Shown here piece by piece: positions 33,922 through 41,747 of a stretch of DNA of 42,736 nt; position 1 is the first letter of the stretch, and every line of letters begins with the position of its first letter. The DNA is from DATEVL01 sp035471625 (lineage in GTDB: Bacteria > Chloroflexota > Anaerolineae > Anaerolineales > E44-bin32): the NCBI GenBank assembly GCA_035471625.1, contig DATIPT010000036.1, positions 1 to 42,736 on the forward strand, given 5' to 3'. Under the pieces are notes generated by a model. It did not search any database. It worked only from the letters and a program-made list of their open reading frames with translations, and had not been told where the DNA came from. The position numbers were made by a program, and so were the translations under genes.

Positions 33922-35109
33922 CTACCGCCCGCCGATCACGGCGATGTAGTTCGTCACCCACTCATGGTACGGGACGCACGCTTCGCTGCCGTCGGGGCAA
34001 GTGGTCGTGGGCGTCTTCCAGAAGTGGATCTTGTCGAAGTTGCCCATCCCGTTGATCTCGCAGCCCTCGGCGCCCAGCAGTTCGTTCCCCTCGCAGGCGG
34101 CTGGCACTGACGGCACGGACCCGAACCACGCCGCCAGATCGCCTTGCAACGCCGGATTGAGCGAATGCTCCAGCCACAGGTAGGCGCAGTTCGGATGGGG
34201 TGCATCGACATGCATCATGGTCGTATCGGACCATCCGGTGGCGCCTTCCTCGGGAACGACGCTCGAGATCGGGGCGCCCTGGGCCTGGAGCAGGTTGACC
34301 TGGAACGGCCACGAACTCGCGGCGACGACCCCTTCATTGACGAAGTCGTCCATCTGGATGAAGGCATCATGCCAGTAGCGGTTGAGCAGCGGGCGCTGCT
34401 GGCGGAGCAGGTTCAGTGAGGCGTCGAACTGCTCCCGGGTCAGATAGTAGGGATCGGTGATCCCCAACTCGGGATTGTGGACCATCAGGTACAGGGCTGC
34501 ATCGGCGATGTAGATGGCGCCGTCGTAGGCCTCGACCCGGCCGGCGTTGCTCTCGCCGTCGTCCAGGGTCATCTCCTCGAAGACCGGGGCCCAGCTGTCC
34601 GGCGGGGTCGCGAAGGCGTCCGTGTTGTACATCAGGACGTTCGAGCCCCACTGGTACGGGACGCCATAGTGCTTGCCATCGACGAAGTGCCAGGGCGCTT
34701 CCTTGAGCCGGTCGTCGACAGTGTCCCAGCTCGGGATCAGGTCGATGTTGATCTCCTGAACCTTGCCGCCTGAGATCAGCCGGTTGCTGGCGTCGCCGGA
34801 GGCCGTCACGACATCGAAACCGCCCTCATTCATCAGTGCGACCATTTCGTCCGACGTGGCGGCGGTCTTGACGTAGACCTGACAGCCGGTCTCGGCTTCG
34901 AAGTCTGTCACCCAGTCGAAGGCTGGATCGGTGTCGCCCCGTTCGATGTAGCCGGCCCAGGCGACGATGTCGACCCGACCTTCGCCGTCGCCGATCGACT
35001 GCAGGGGACCACCCGCCGCGGGCGCGGCGGAAGGAGCGCAGGCTCCCAGAAGGATCGCAGCTGAGACGACCAGAATCAGGGACGAACGGGACCAACCCGG
35101 TTTGCTCAC
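33922..35109 (-). CDS. Polyamine-type extracellular solute-binding protein (PotD/YdcS-like), lipoprotein
   Basis: 395 aa. It starts at a GTG (35109) preceded by GGGAGGAGATC; an upstream ATG at 35127 lies before that site. The lipoprotein signal LILVVSAAILLGAC has Cys 24. The mature protein has the COG0687 fold: VDIVAWAGYIERG, FDVVTASGDASNRLI, HYGVPYQWGSNVLMYNTDAF. Several extra Cys residues in the C-terminal region (ACEGNELLGAEGCEI, TTTCPDGSEACVP) are unusual for the family and may form disulfides. It presumably serves the transporter encoded downstream, beyond the PatD-like gene. Confidence 0.92.
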   Translation of the reverse strand: MSKPGWSRSSLILVVSAAILLGACAPSAAPAAGGPLQSIGDGEGRVDIVAWAGYIERGDTDPAFDWVTDFEAETGCQVYVKTAATSDEMVALMNEGGFDVVTASGDASNRLISGGKVQEINIDLIPSWDTVDDRLKEAPWHFVDGKHYGVPYQWGSNVLMYNTDAFATPPDSWAPVFEEMTLDDGESNAGRVEAYDGAIYIADAALYLMVHNPELGITDPYYLTREQFDASLNLLRQQRPLLNRYWHDAFIQMDDFVNEGVVAASSWPFQVNLLQAQGAPISSVVPEEGATGWSDTTMMHVDAPHPNCAYLWLEHSLNPALQGDLAAWFGSVPSVPAACEGNELLGAEGCEINGMGNFDKIHFWKTPTTTCPDGSEACVPYHEWVTNYIAVIGGR

Positions 35110-35217
35110 GATCTCCTCCCTTGGCATGGGCTGTCTTTGGCGCGGCGGCTGCCGCGACAGGGTCTGAGAGCAATCCACGAGTCAATCGGCTTCCGTCCAC
35201 CTCCCCTGAGGCCGGGT

Positions 35218-35252
35218 CAGGCCCGCCCGGCGTCCCCCGCCGGGCGGGCCTG
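35218..35252. repeat. Perfect 15-bp intercistronic hairpin after potD
   Basis: CAGGCCCGCCCGGCG (35218-35232) and CGCCGGGCGGGCCTG (35238-35252) with a 5-nt loop. It starts 11 bp after the potD stop. No T-tract follows on the minus strand. Likely a stability or attenuation element between two binding-protein genes. Confidence 0.75.
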
Positions 35253-35263
35253 CGCGATCGAAG

Positions 35264-36343
35264 CTACCCCCCGGCAGCGGTCTTGATTTCAGTCCAGATG
35301 GTGTCGTAGATCTCGGTCGTCTCGCCGACGTCCGACAACACGTAGGCTCCCGCCAACGCCTCCGCCGATGGATTCGTCGCCGGGTAGGTCATGTAGGCGT
35401 CATAGGCCTCGGGGTCGTTCTCCTGCATGTAGTCCAGGGCGGCCTTGTTCGGGTTCGAGTACGGGAACTCCGCCGTAATCAGAACGCTGACCTCAGGACG
35501 CAAGATGTAGTTCATGAACTGGTGCGCGGCATCCATGTGGCTCGCCCCCTTGACGATCGCCAGGTTGTCGTACCAGAAGATCGTCCCCTCCTTGGGGTAG
35601 ATGTAGTCAATCGCCGGATTCTCGGCATGGGCGATCGCCGCTTCCCCGTTCCAGATCAGGCCGATGTCGGCTTCGCCCGTCAGGATCGCCGTGCTCGGCG
35701 TATCGCTGTCGAACAGCCGCACGTTCGGGACCAGTTCGAGCAGGAGGTCCTTGGCCTCGGCCAGCTCCGCCTCGTTCAGGGTATTCGGGTCGTAGCCGAG
35801 AGCCAGCAGCGCCATGCCGATGATCTGCCGCTCGTCATCCAGCAGGACGATCCGGCCGGCGTACGCCGGATCCCACAGGTCCATGTAGGAGTCGATCGAC
35901 TCGGTGATCTTCTCGGTGTTGACCGCGATCGACGCCGAGCCCCACTGGTACGGAATGCTGTACGTGTGGCCCGGATCGAACAGTTCGTACGGCAGGGCCG
36001 GATCGGCATTCGCCAGATTGGGGATCTTGGCGAGATCGAGCGGCTCGAGCAGATCCTGCGCCTTCATCACGCCGATCCAGTAGTCGGACGGCTGGATAAT
36101 GTCGTAGCCGCTGGCGCCGGCCGAGATCTTCGCGTACATCTCCTCATTCGAGGAGTAGGCATCGTAGTTCACCTTGATACCGGTCTCCTCCTCGAATCCG
36201 TCCAAGACAGCCTGCGGAATGTATTCCGACCAAGCGAAGAGGTTGACCACCTTCTCCTCTTCGGCCGGGCCCTGGCCGCAGGCGGCCAGCAGGAGTCCCA
36301 GCAAGAAGATCGCCAGGACCGCGCCAATGTTCCATCGCTTCAT
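35264..36343 (-). CDS. potD: Spermidine/putrescine-binding lipoprotein PotD
   Basis: 359 aa. Lipoprotein signal LAIFLLGLLLAAC with Cys 22. PotD-type ligand-site sequences: NLFAWSEYIPQAVLDGFEEETGIKV (about 34-58), GYDIIQPSDYWIGVM (78-92), YSIPYQWGSASIAVNTEKI and IWNGEAAIAHAENPAIDYIYPKEGTIFWYDNLAIVKGA, including the Trp and Asp positions that contact polyamines in the family. It follows the potC gene by 10 bp. Ligand specificity between putrescine and spermidine is not decided. Confidence 0.94.
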   Translation of the reverse strand: MKRWNIGAVLAIFLLGLLLAACGQGPAEEEKVVNLFAWSEYIPQAVLDGFEEETGIKVNYDAYSSNEEMYAKISAGASGYDIIQPSDYWIGVMKAQDLLEPLDLAKIPNLANADPALPYELFDPGHTYSIPYQWGSASIAVNTEKITESIDSYMDLWDPAYAGRIVLLDDERQIIGMALLALGYDPNTLNEAELAEAKDLLLELVPNVRLFDSDTPSTAILTGEADIGLIWNGEAAIAHAENPAIDYIYPKEGTIFWYDNLAIVKGASHMDAAHQFMNYILRPEVSVLITAEFPYSNPNKAALDYMQENDPEAYDAYMTYPATNPSAEALAGAYVLSDVGETTEIYDTIWTEIKTAAGG

Positions 36344-36353
36344 TGTCTCCTCC

Positions 36354-37142
36354 TCATTCGAGTGGGACGACGCTCGGCGAGCGCCGCTGCAGCAGCTGCG
36401 AGACCAGCAACAGGACGAACACCGTCAGCACCCAGATCGTCGAAAGAGCGTTGATCTCCGGGGTGATGTGAGTCTTGACCATCCCGTAGACCAGCAGGGG
36501 AAGTGTCGTCGACCCTGGCCCGGCGGTGAAGAAGGTGATGATGAAGTCGTCCAGCGACAGGGTGAAGGCCAGCAGGGCCCCCGACAGGACCCCAGGAAGG
36601 ATCAGGGGAAGGGTCACGCGCCAAAAAGTGACCAACTCGTTGGCCCCCAGGTCCATCGCCGCCTCCTCGACGGAACGGTCGAACCCGTGCAGGCGCGCTC
36701 GGACGACGAGGGCCACAAAGGGGATCGAGAAGGCGATGTGCGAGAGCGTGATCGTCGGGATCCCGAGGGGAATCTTCAGCGTGGCGTACAGCGAGAGCAG
36801 GCCGATCCCCATCACGATCTCAGGGATGACGATCGGGATGTAGAGCGAGGCCTCGGAGAAACTGCGCACCCGGAAGTCGTAGCGATGCAGGGCCAGCGCC
36901 GCCATCGTGCCGATCACGGTCGAGACCAGCGTTGAAACGATCGCCACCGTCAAGGTGTTGATCGTCGCCAGGCCGACCTTCGAGTCGGCGAACAGCACTT
37001 CGTACCAGCGCAAGGTGAACCCTTCCCAGGTCAGGTTCAGCCGCTGGGTATTGAAGGAGAAGACCACGAGGATCAGGATCGGAAGGTAGAGGTAGACGTA
37101 GAAGATGCCGGTGTAGATCCCCAGGGCAGGGCTCTTCTTCAT
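36354..37142 (-). CDS. potC: Spermidine/putrescine ABC transporter permease PotC
   Basis: 262 aa, six spans. N-terminal YLPILILVVFSFNTQRLNLTWEGFTLRWYEVLF is characteristic of PotC; the EAA loop EAAMDLGANELVTFWRVTLPLILPG and FTLSLDDFIITFFTAGPGSTTLPLLVYGMVK are conserved family segments. It overlaps potB by 4 nt. Confidence 0.95.
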   Translation of the reverse strand: MKKSPALGIYTGIFYVYLYLPILILVVFSFNTQRLNLTWEGFTLRWYEVLFADSKVGLATINTLTVAIVSTLVSTVIGTMAALALHRYDFRVRSFSEASLYIPIVIPEIVMGIGLLSLYATLKIPLGIPTITLSHIAFSIPFVALVVRARLHGFDRSVEEAAMDLGANELVTFWRVTLPLILPGVLSGALLAFTLSLDDFIITFFTAGPGSTTLPLLVYGMVKTHITPEINALSTIWVLTVFVLLLVSQLLQRRSPSVVPLE

Positions 37143-38050
37143 GCGACCAGCTCCTCACCGAAGCCCGAGACGCGCGTGTAGAGCAGGGTCGCGACCAAGG
37201 TCAGCGCCATGAGCACCATGCTCGCCGCGGCGCCAAACGGCCAGTCGCGCGCCGCCAGGAATTGGCGTTGGACCAGGTTCCCGACCAGAGCCGTCCGCGC
37301 CCCGCCCATCAGATCGGGGACGACGAACATCCCCATCGTCGGGATGAAGACCAGGATCGTCCCGGCGATGACTCCCGGCAGGCTGAGAGGCAGGGTCACC
37401 CGCAAAAAGGTGCGCACCGGTCGCGCATAGAGATCCGAGGCGGCTTCCAGGAGCGCCGGATCGAGTTTCTCCAGGGATGTGAAGAGCGGCAGGACCATGA
37501 ACGGGAGGAACTCATAGACCATGGCGATCATGACCGCCGTGGGCGAGTACATGATCTGCAGGGGTTCGGGGATCAACCCGATGGCCACCAGAGTGCGATT
37601 GACCAGCCCCTCCGTGCGGAGCAGAAGCATCCAGGCGTAGATCCGGATCAGGAAGTTGGTCCAGAATGGCACCAGCAGGAGGAACAGCAGCAAGCTGCGC
37701 CAGCGACTGCCGCTCCTGGCCAGAAAGTATGCGACGGGATAGCCCACCACCAGGCAGATCGCTGTCGTTAGAGCCGCCATCTGGAGGGAGGTCCACAAGA
37801 CGCCCAGGTACAGCGGATCGGCCAGGCGGGCGTAGTTGTCCAGCGACAGGCGACCGAGAAACTCCCGGGTGGTCGTCCCCCAGTCGACCGGCCCGTACGC
37901 GCCCCTCCAGGCGAGGGAGAGCACGACGATGAGAAGCAGAGGCACGATCAGGAAGCCGACCATCCACAACAGGCCGGGCGCGATCAGGGTGGTTCCCTGC
38001 AGGGACGTATCCTCGCGGATCCGGCGCGTGACGCGGCCGAACACGCTCAT
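37139..38050 (-). CDS. potB: Spermidine/putrescine ABC transporter permease PotB
   Basis: 303 aa. About six spans, with FWTNFLIRIYAWMLLLRTEG (about 126-145) and the ATPase-coupling loop EAASDLYARPVRTFLRVTLPLSLPGVIAG (about 198-226) typical of PotB. FVVPDLMGGARTALVGNLVQRQF is also characteristic. Lies 27 bp after potA. Confidence 0.95.
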   Translation of the reverse strand: MSVFGRVTRRIREDTSLQGTTLIAPGLLWMVGFLIVPLLLIVVLSLAWRGAYGPVDWGTTTREFLGRLSLDNYARLADPLYLGVLWTSLQMAALTTAICLVVGYPVAYFLARSGSRWRSLLLFLLLVPFWTNFLIRIYAWMLLLRTEGLVNRTLVAIGLIPEPLQIMYSPTAVMIAMVYEFLPFMVLPLFTSLEKLDPALLEAASDLYARPVRTFLRVTLPLSLPGVIAGTILVFIPTMGMFVVPDLMGGARTALVGNLVQRQFLAARDWPFGAAASMVLMALTLVATLLYTRVSGFGEELVA

Positions 38051-38077
38051 CGGGCAGCCTCCGGGGGTCTTGCGGTC

Positions 38078-39166
38078 CTAGTCGAGCAAGACACGACCGG
38101 CCTCCTCAGACCACGAGACCCAGACCGAATCGCCGGCCTGGGCCAGCGCCGGAAGCCCTGCCGCCTGGTTCTGGACGCGGACGCGAACCACGGCGTGCGG
38201 TCCCAGACGAACGCGGTAGTGGCTATCCTGGCCGATGTAGGTTACATCCTCGACGCGTCCCTCCCACGCGCCCTCTCGGCTCGTCCGATGCAGGCTGATC
38301 TTCTCCGGTCGGATGGCAACGGTGACCGGGCCCCTCGCCGGCGCTCCCGCCGGTGCTGGAGCCCGGATCTCCAGTCCGCCGAGATCGACCAGGGCGGCCG
38401 ATCCCTCGCGTCCCGTGATCCGGCCCTCGAGGAAGTTCGTTTCTCCGATGAAATCCGCCACGAACCGATTGGCCGGGTTCTCGTAAATCACGCCGGGCGA
38501 CCCCACCTGAAGGACATGACCATGATCCATGACGGCGATCCGATCCGACATCGTCAGGGCTTCTTCCTGGTCGTGGGTGACATAGATGAACGTGATCGCC
38601 AGGCGGTGCTGGAGGGACTTGAGCTCCAGCTGCATCGCCTTGCGAAGCTTGAGGTCGAGAGCGCCCAACGGCTCGTCGAGCAGAAGAACCTTGGGCCGGT
38701 TGACGAGCGCCCGCGCCAGCGCAACTCGCTGCTGCTGGCCCCCGGAGAGCTGCTTCGGCTTTCGCTTCTCCATCCCGGGGAGCTGCACCAGTTCCAGGGC
38801 TTCAGACACTCGCTGGCGAATCTCTCCCTTGGGAACCTTCTGCATTTCCAGTCCGAAGGCCGTGTTCTCGAAGACCGACATATGGGGAAACAAGGCGTAG
38901 GATTGAAAGACCGTGTTGACGGGACGCTGAAACGCCGGCCGATGGCCCTGGGACTCGCCCCCAATGAGGACATCGCCATCCGTCGGCATCTCGAAACCGG
39001 CGATCAGCCGCAGCGAGGTGGTCTTGCCGCAACCGCTCGGACCGAGCATCGAGAAGAACTCTCCGTCCCGGATTTGCAGGGTGACATCGTCGAGGGCGAC
39101 GGTCTCGCCGAAGCGCTTCGTCACATCGCGCAGTTCGACCATGTAGGCGCCGCTTCGATCCGTCAC
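38078..39166 (-). CDS. potA: Spermidine/putrescine ABC transporter ATPase PotA
   Basis: 362 aa from a GTG at 39166 that is preceded by CCGGAGGTGTCTGC; an in-frame start further upstream would put the ribosome site inside the gene. Walker A GPSGCGKTT (42-50), VFQSYALFPHMSV, signature LSGGQQQRVALARAL, Walker B VLLLDEPLGALD and H-loop IYVTHDQEEAL are intact. The TOBE domain (VTVAIRPEKISLHR onward) is present. First gene of the long amine operon. Confidence 0.95.
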   Translation of the reverse strand: MTDRSGAYMVELRDVTKRFGETVALDDVTLQIRDGEFFSMLGPSGCGKTTSLRLIAGFEMPTDGDVLIGGESQGHRPAFQRPVNTVFQSYALFPHMSVFENTAFGLEMQKVPKGEIRQRVSEALELVQLPGMEKRKPKQLSGGQQQRVALARALVNRPKVLLLDEPLGALDLKLRKAMQLELKSLQHRLAITFIYVTHDQEEALTMSDRIAVMDHGHVLQVGSPGVIYENPANRFVADFIGETNFLEGRITGREGSAALVDLGGLEIRAPAPAGAPARGPVTVAIRPEKISLHRTSREGAWEGRVEDVTYIGQDSHYRVRLGPHAVVRVRVQNQAAGLPALAQAGDSVWVSWSEEAGRVLLD

Positions 39167-39489
39167 CGCAGACACCTCCGGCTCACGGCGGCGAAATGCG
39201 TACCGGCCTGCGAGGGCCGGAGGGCGGTACTGGAGCATCGAACTGGAAGAATCGTGCTGCCGCTCAAGGGCTCAGCGGTCCACTATAGCGGCGCCATGCG
39301 GCTCCGCCGCCACTGATCGAGGTGACGCGAGCCTGGCAAAGCCCGCGCCAGCACCAGATCCCGAAAGGCTGGCGGTACAGGACCGACTCCGAACCTTGTC
39401 CGGGGAGGAGACCCCGGCTGGCTGGGGCAAGGCATTGCCCATGGTGCGTCACCCCAAAGGGCAAACCCTCAAACTGGGTCCGATTGGAT
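39167..39489 (-). promoter_or_regulatory. Long hairpin-rich leader region of the polyamine operon
   Basis: About 320 nt between the predicted transcript start and the potA start with no supportable gene. Stems seen: TTGCCC/GGGCAA with GGCA loop (39425-39440), CCGGGG/CCCCGG (39400-39417), CGCCAGC/GCTGGCG (39346-39374), CCGGCC/GGCCGG (39203-39220), and GGTG/CACC (39443-39453). A possible internal -10 (TATAGT, 39281-39286 minus) lies in it. I do not recognise a known riboswitch class. It may be a regulatory leader, a small RNA, or a cluster of dispersed palindromes. Confidence 0.5.
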
Positions 39490-39495
39490 GCGGCG

Positions 39496-39524
39496 ATGAT
39501 AGCCGAAAGCGTTCGGGCGGTCAA
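39496..39524 (-). promoter_or_regulatory. Candidate main promoter of the polyamine operon
   Basis: Minus strand TTGACC (39519-39524), 17 bp, TATCAT (39496-39501): a near-consensus sigma70-type pair in a GC-rich background. It faces potA. It would place the start of transcription near 39489. Confidence 0.55.
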
Positions 39525-39562
39525 TCGCCTCGACGATGGCGCCTCGGTTCTGGGCGATCGGC

Positions 39563-41218
39563 CTACCAGACTCCCCACGCCGGGCAGTTTTCGACCCCGT
39601 CAGGAGTCTTCACGCGATACTCCGCCCACGGCGGGTCGGTCGGGCCGGGGGGTTTCCGGAAGACGACGTACTCCGCCAGTTCAGTGTCGATCGTGGCCAG
39701 GGCCGCCAGGGCCGCGCTCCGGCTTGCCTGGGCCGAGGGCCACCGAAGCCTGGCCTCCCGCCCGACCAGGGCACGCCGACGGCATGACAACGCCGCAAGC
39801 AAGTCCTCCTCCTGCTCCCCATGGACGCTTCTCACCAGGGCGACCAGGCCCGGGACGGCGTCGTCTGTCAGACTGACGAGATAGTCGACATCCAGGTCGC
39901 CATTCTGCTGATAGCGGGCGGCGTTCCAATCGACGATGAAGGCGTCGACGTTCAGCAGGGCGAGTGTCGCCGTGAATCCGGTGGCAATCGCCAGGGCGGC
40001 CAGCGCCATGGCCCGAAGCCGTCGGAGGCCCAGCAGGACCAGGAAGACGACGAAGGCGACCGCCAGCCACCCGATGGCGACGTGCGTATACGTCCGGAGA
40101 CGGCTGAACCCGTAGGCCTGCTCGTAGAGCACCAGACGCTGGAAGGCCGAGACCAGCATCACACCCACGAAGACCACAATCCCTGTGCACAGGAAGAAGA
40201 AGATTGTGCGCCGGCCTCGTGTCGTGAGATGGGTCACCGCCGCCAAGGCGTAGACCATGCTCAGGGCGAGGACGGCCACGGTGACGAGCTCGCCGAAACC
40301 CCGGCGTGCGTACTCGGCATAGGTGTAGCCGGCGGCGTGGATGTTCGCGGCGCCGCCAAACAAGTACGCAAACTGCACGATGACGAACAGGAGGAACACG
40401 ACCGCCACCAGGGCGAGCACGAGCGTCGTTTCGGTGAACCCGAGGAACGGCCGGACGATCGGCGGGTCTTCCCCGATCAGTCGGCGACGCCCCGGATCGC
40501 GCAACGCCGCGGTGAGCGCGCCCAGCAGAAACAGACCACTGACGACGATGACCAGGGCCCGAAGGGACCAATCCAGCAGCTGCTCCAGATTGAGCCACGC
40601 CAGGGCTCGGGCGACATAGTCGCCGAAGATCAGATCGGCCGCGCTCAACAGCGCCAGGAAGACCACGACGATGGGCAGGGCTAGAAGCAGACCGCGTAGG
40701 ACCGAGAAGAAGACCCGGCTGCCGCCCTGCTCCCTGACCGTTCTACCCCAGGCCATGCCCGCTACGGGCCATGGCCGGATCCAGGCCTCGATCGGGACCC
40801 AGAAGAAGGTGACGACGAGGTCAATCCATCCGAAGCGTTCCAGGTTCCCGAACCGGAACACCCGCACCGTCATTGCCAGGAAGAAGAACGTCAGCATGAC
40901 GGCCAGGAAGACGGTCAGCGGCTCCTGGCGGAAGAAGACCACCAACGAGAAGAACAGCCCGGCAACGACCGACGGCCAGACCGAAGGCGAGATCCGCGCC
41001 GGGATCACGCGGCTCAGGGCCAGGACCGCGGTCACGCACAAGGCTGTCCACAGGAAGAAGGAGATCCCCGGCGGATGACCGTAGAAGAGGACCTCGACCG
41101 CGACGCCAAGGCCGAGGCCGGTGAGGGTCAGAAGAACGGCCGTCCGCCCCGAGAAGGAGACTTTGTCGGAGATGTCGCTCGTCTCTCTTACCTTCGACCC
41201 TTCGCCCGTATCCTTCAT
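39563..41218 (-). CDS. DUF4173/DUF4153-type polytopic membrane protein
   Basis: 551 aa. About eleven to twelve membrane spans fill residues 20-430. The sequence GYTYAEYARRGFGELVTVAVLALSMV (about 304-329) is the signature of the DUF4173 group. A soluble tail (about 440-551) follows and contains DVDYLVSLTDDAVPGLVAL, also typical of the group. The start at 41218 has AAAGGGG upstream. It follows the small membrane protein gene by 48 bp. Function unknown. Confidence 0.85.
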   Translation of the reverse strand: MKDTGEGSKVRETSDISDKVSFSGRTAVLLTLTGLGLGVAVEVLFYGHPPGISFFLWTALCVTAVLALSRVIPARISPSVWPSVVAGLFFSLVVFFRQEPLTVFLAVMLTFFFLAMTVRVFRFGNLERFGWIDLVVTFFWVPIEAWIRPWPVAGMAWGRTVREQGGSRVFFSVLRGLLLALPIVVVFLALLSAADLIFGDYVARALAWLNLEQLLDWSLRALVIVVSGLFLLGALTAALRDPGRRRLIGEDPPIVRPFLGFTETTLVLALVAVVFLLFVIVQFAYLFGGAANIHAAGYTYAEYARRGFGELVTVAVLALSMVYALAAVTHLTTRGRRTIFFFLCTGIVVFVGVMLVSAFQRLVLYEQAYGFSRLRTYTHVAIGWLAVAFVVFLVLLGLRRLRAMALAALAIATGFTATLALLNVDAFIVDWNAARYQQNGDLDVDYLVSLTDDAVPGLVALVRSVHGEQEEDLLAALSCRRRALVGREARLRWPSAQASRSAALAALATIDTELAEYVVFRKPPGPTDPPWAEYRVKTPDGVENCPAWGVW

Positions 41219-41266
41219 GCTGGCACCCCTTTCAGATTCCCTCGCGTGGATCCCCGACAACGATCC

Positions 41267-41584
41267 CTACCTGCGCATGTCGATGATCGACCGGCCGAGG
41301 AGCACCCCGACGCCGACGAGAACCATGATCCCACACCATCCGGACCAGACCACGAGATGCCCCATCAACGCCCACGGCCCCACGGTCATCCGCCGGAGGT
41401 AGTCTTGGACTGTGCAAGGGTACGGGGGGACATCCGGTGGAGCTGCCGGACACTTTCCGGTCGAGACAACATCCGGAAGGCCGGACGCCACCGTGCCGAA
41501 CGAGATCAGGAACGGCACAACGAACAAGGCGGCGAGCAGCAGGAAGAGGGTGCGCCAGGCTCGCTGGCGGGGGCTGTCGGCCAT
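41267..41584 (-). CDS. Small two-span membrane protein, hypothetical
   Basis: 105 aa from the ATG at 41584. Two hydrophobic segments (TLFLLLAALFVVPFLISFG, about 11-29, and WALMGHLVVWSGWCGIMVLVGVGVLL, about 70-95) flank an extracytoplasmic loop with two Cys (GKCPAAPPDVPPYPCTV) that could form a disulfide. A longer frame to 41656 adds a polar stretch with no clear start signal. Likely co-transcribed with the DUF4173 gene. Family not recognised. Confidence 0.7.
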   Translation of the reverse strand: MADSPRQRAWRTLFLLLAALFVVPFLISFGTVASGLPDVVSTGKCPAAPPDVPPYPCTVQDYLRRMTVGPWALMGHLVVWSGWCGIMVLVGVGVLLGRSIIDMRR

Positions 41585-41703
41585 GCCTTCGTGTTTAGCG
41601 AAGTCGGTCTTCCCGAAACTCTCAGCCTGGCGAGGCACCCTCTCAGCATCTCTCAATTCCTATCAAGGACCGGCGTCCCGCTCCGAAGCAGCGCCGAATC
41701 AAA

Positions 41704-41729
41704 GAGCCCGGCCGGGGCGGGCCGGGCTC
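41704..41729 (-). terminator. Terminator of the metzincin-like gene
   Basis: GAGCCCGGCC (41704-41713) and GGCCGGGCTC (41720-41729) form a 10-bp stem. On the minus strand it is followed by TTTGATT. It begins 18 bp after the stop at 41748. Confidence 0.65.
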
Positions 41730-41747
41730 CGGGTTGAAATCGCGGGG

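Noticed and set aside
39264..39578. A 104-codon minus-strand frame in the gap before potA
   Set aside because: It would start within the DUF4173 gene end, upstream of the candidate transcript start, has no ribosome site, and its region is dominated by hairpins.
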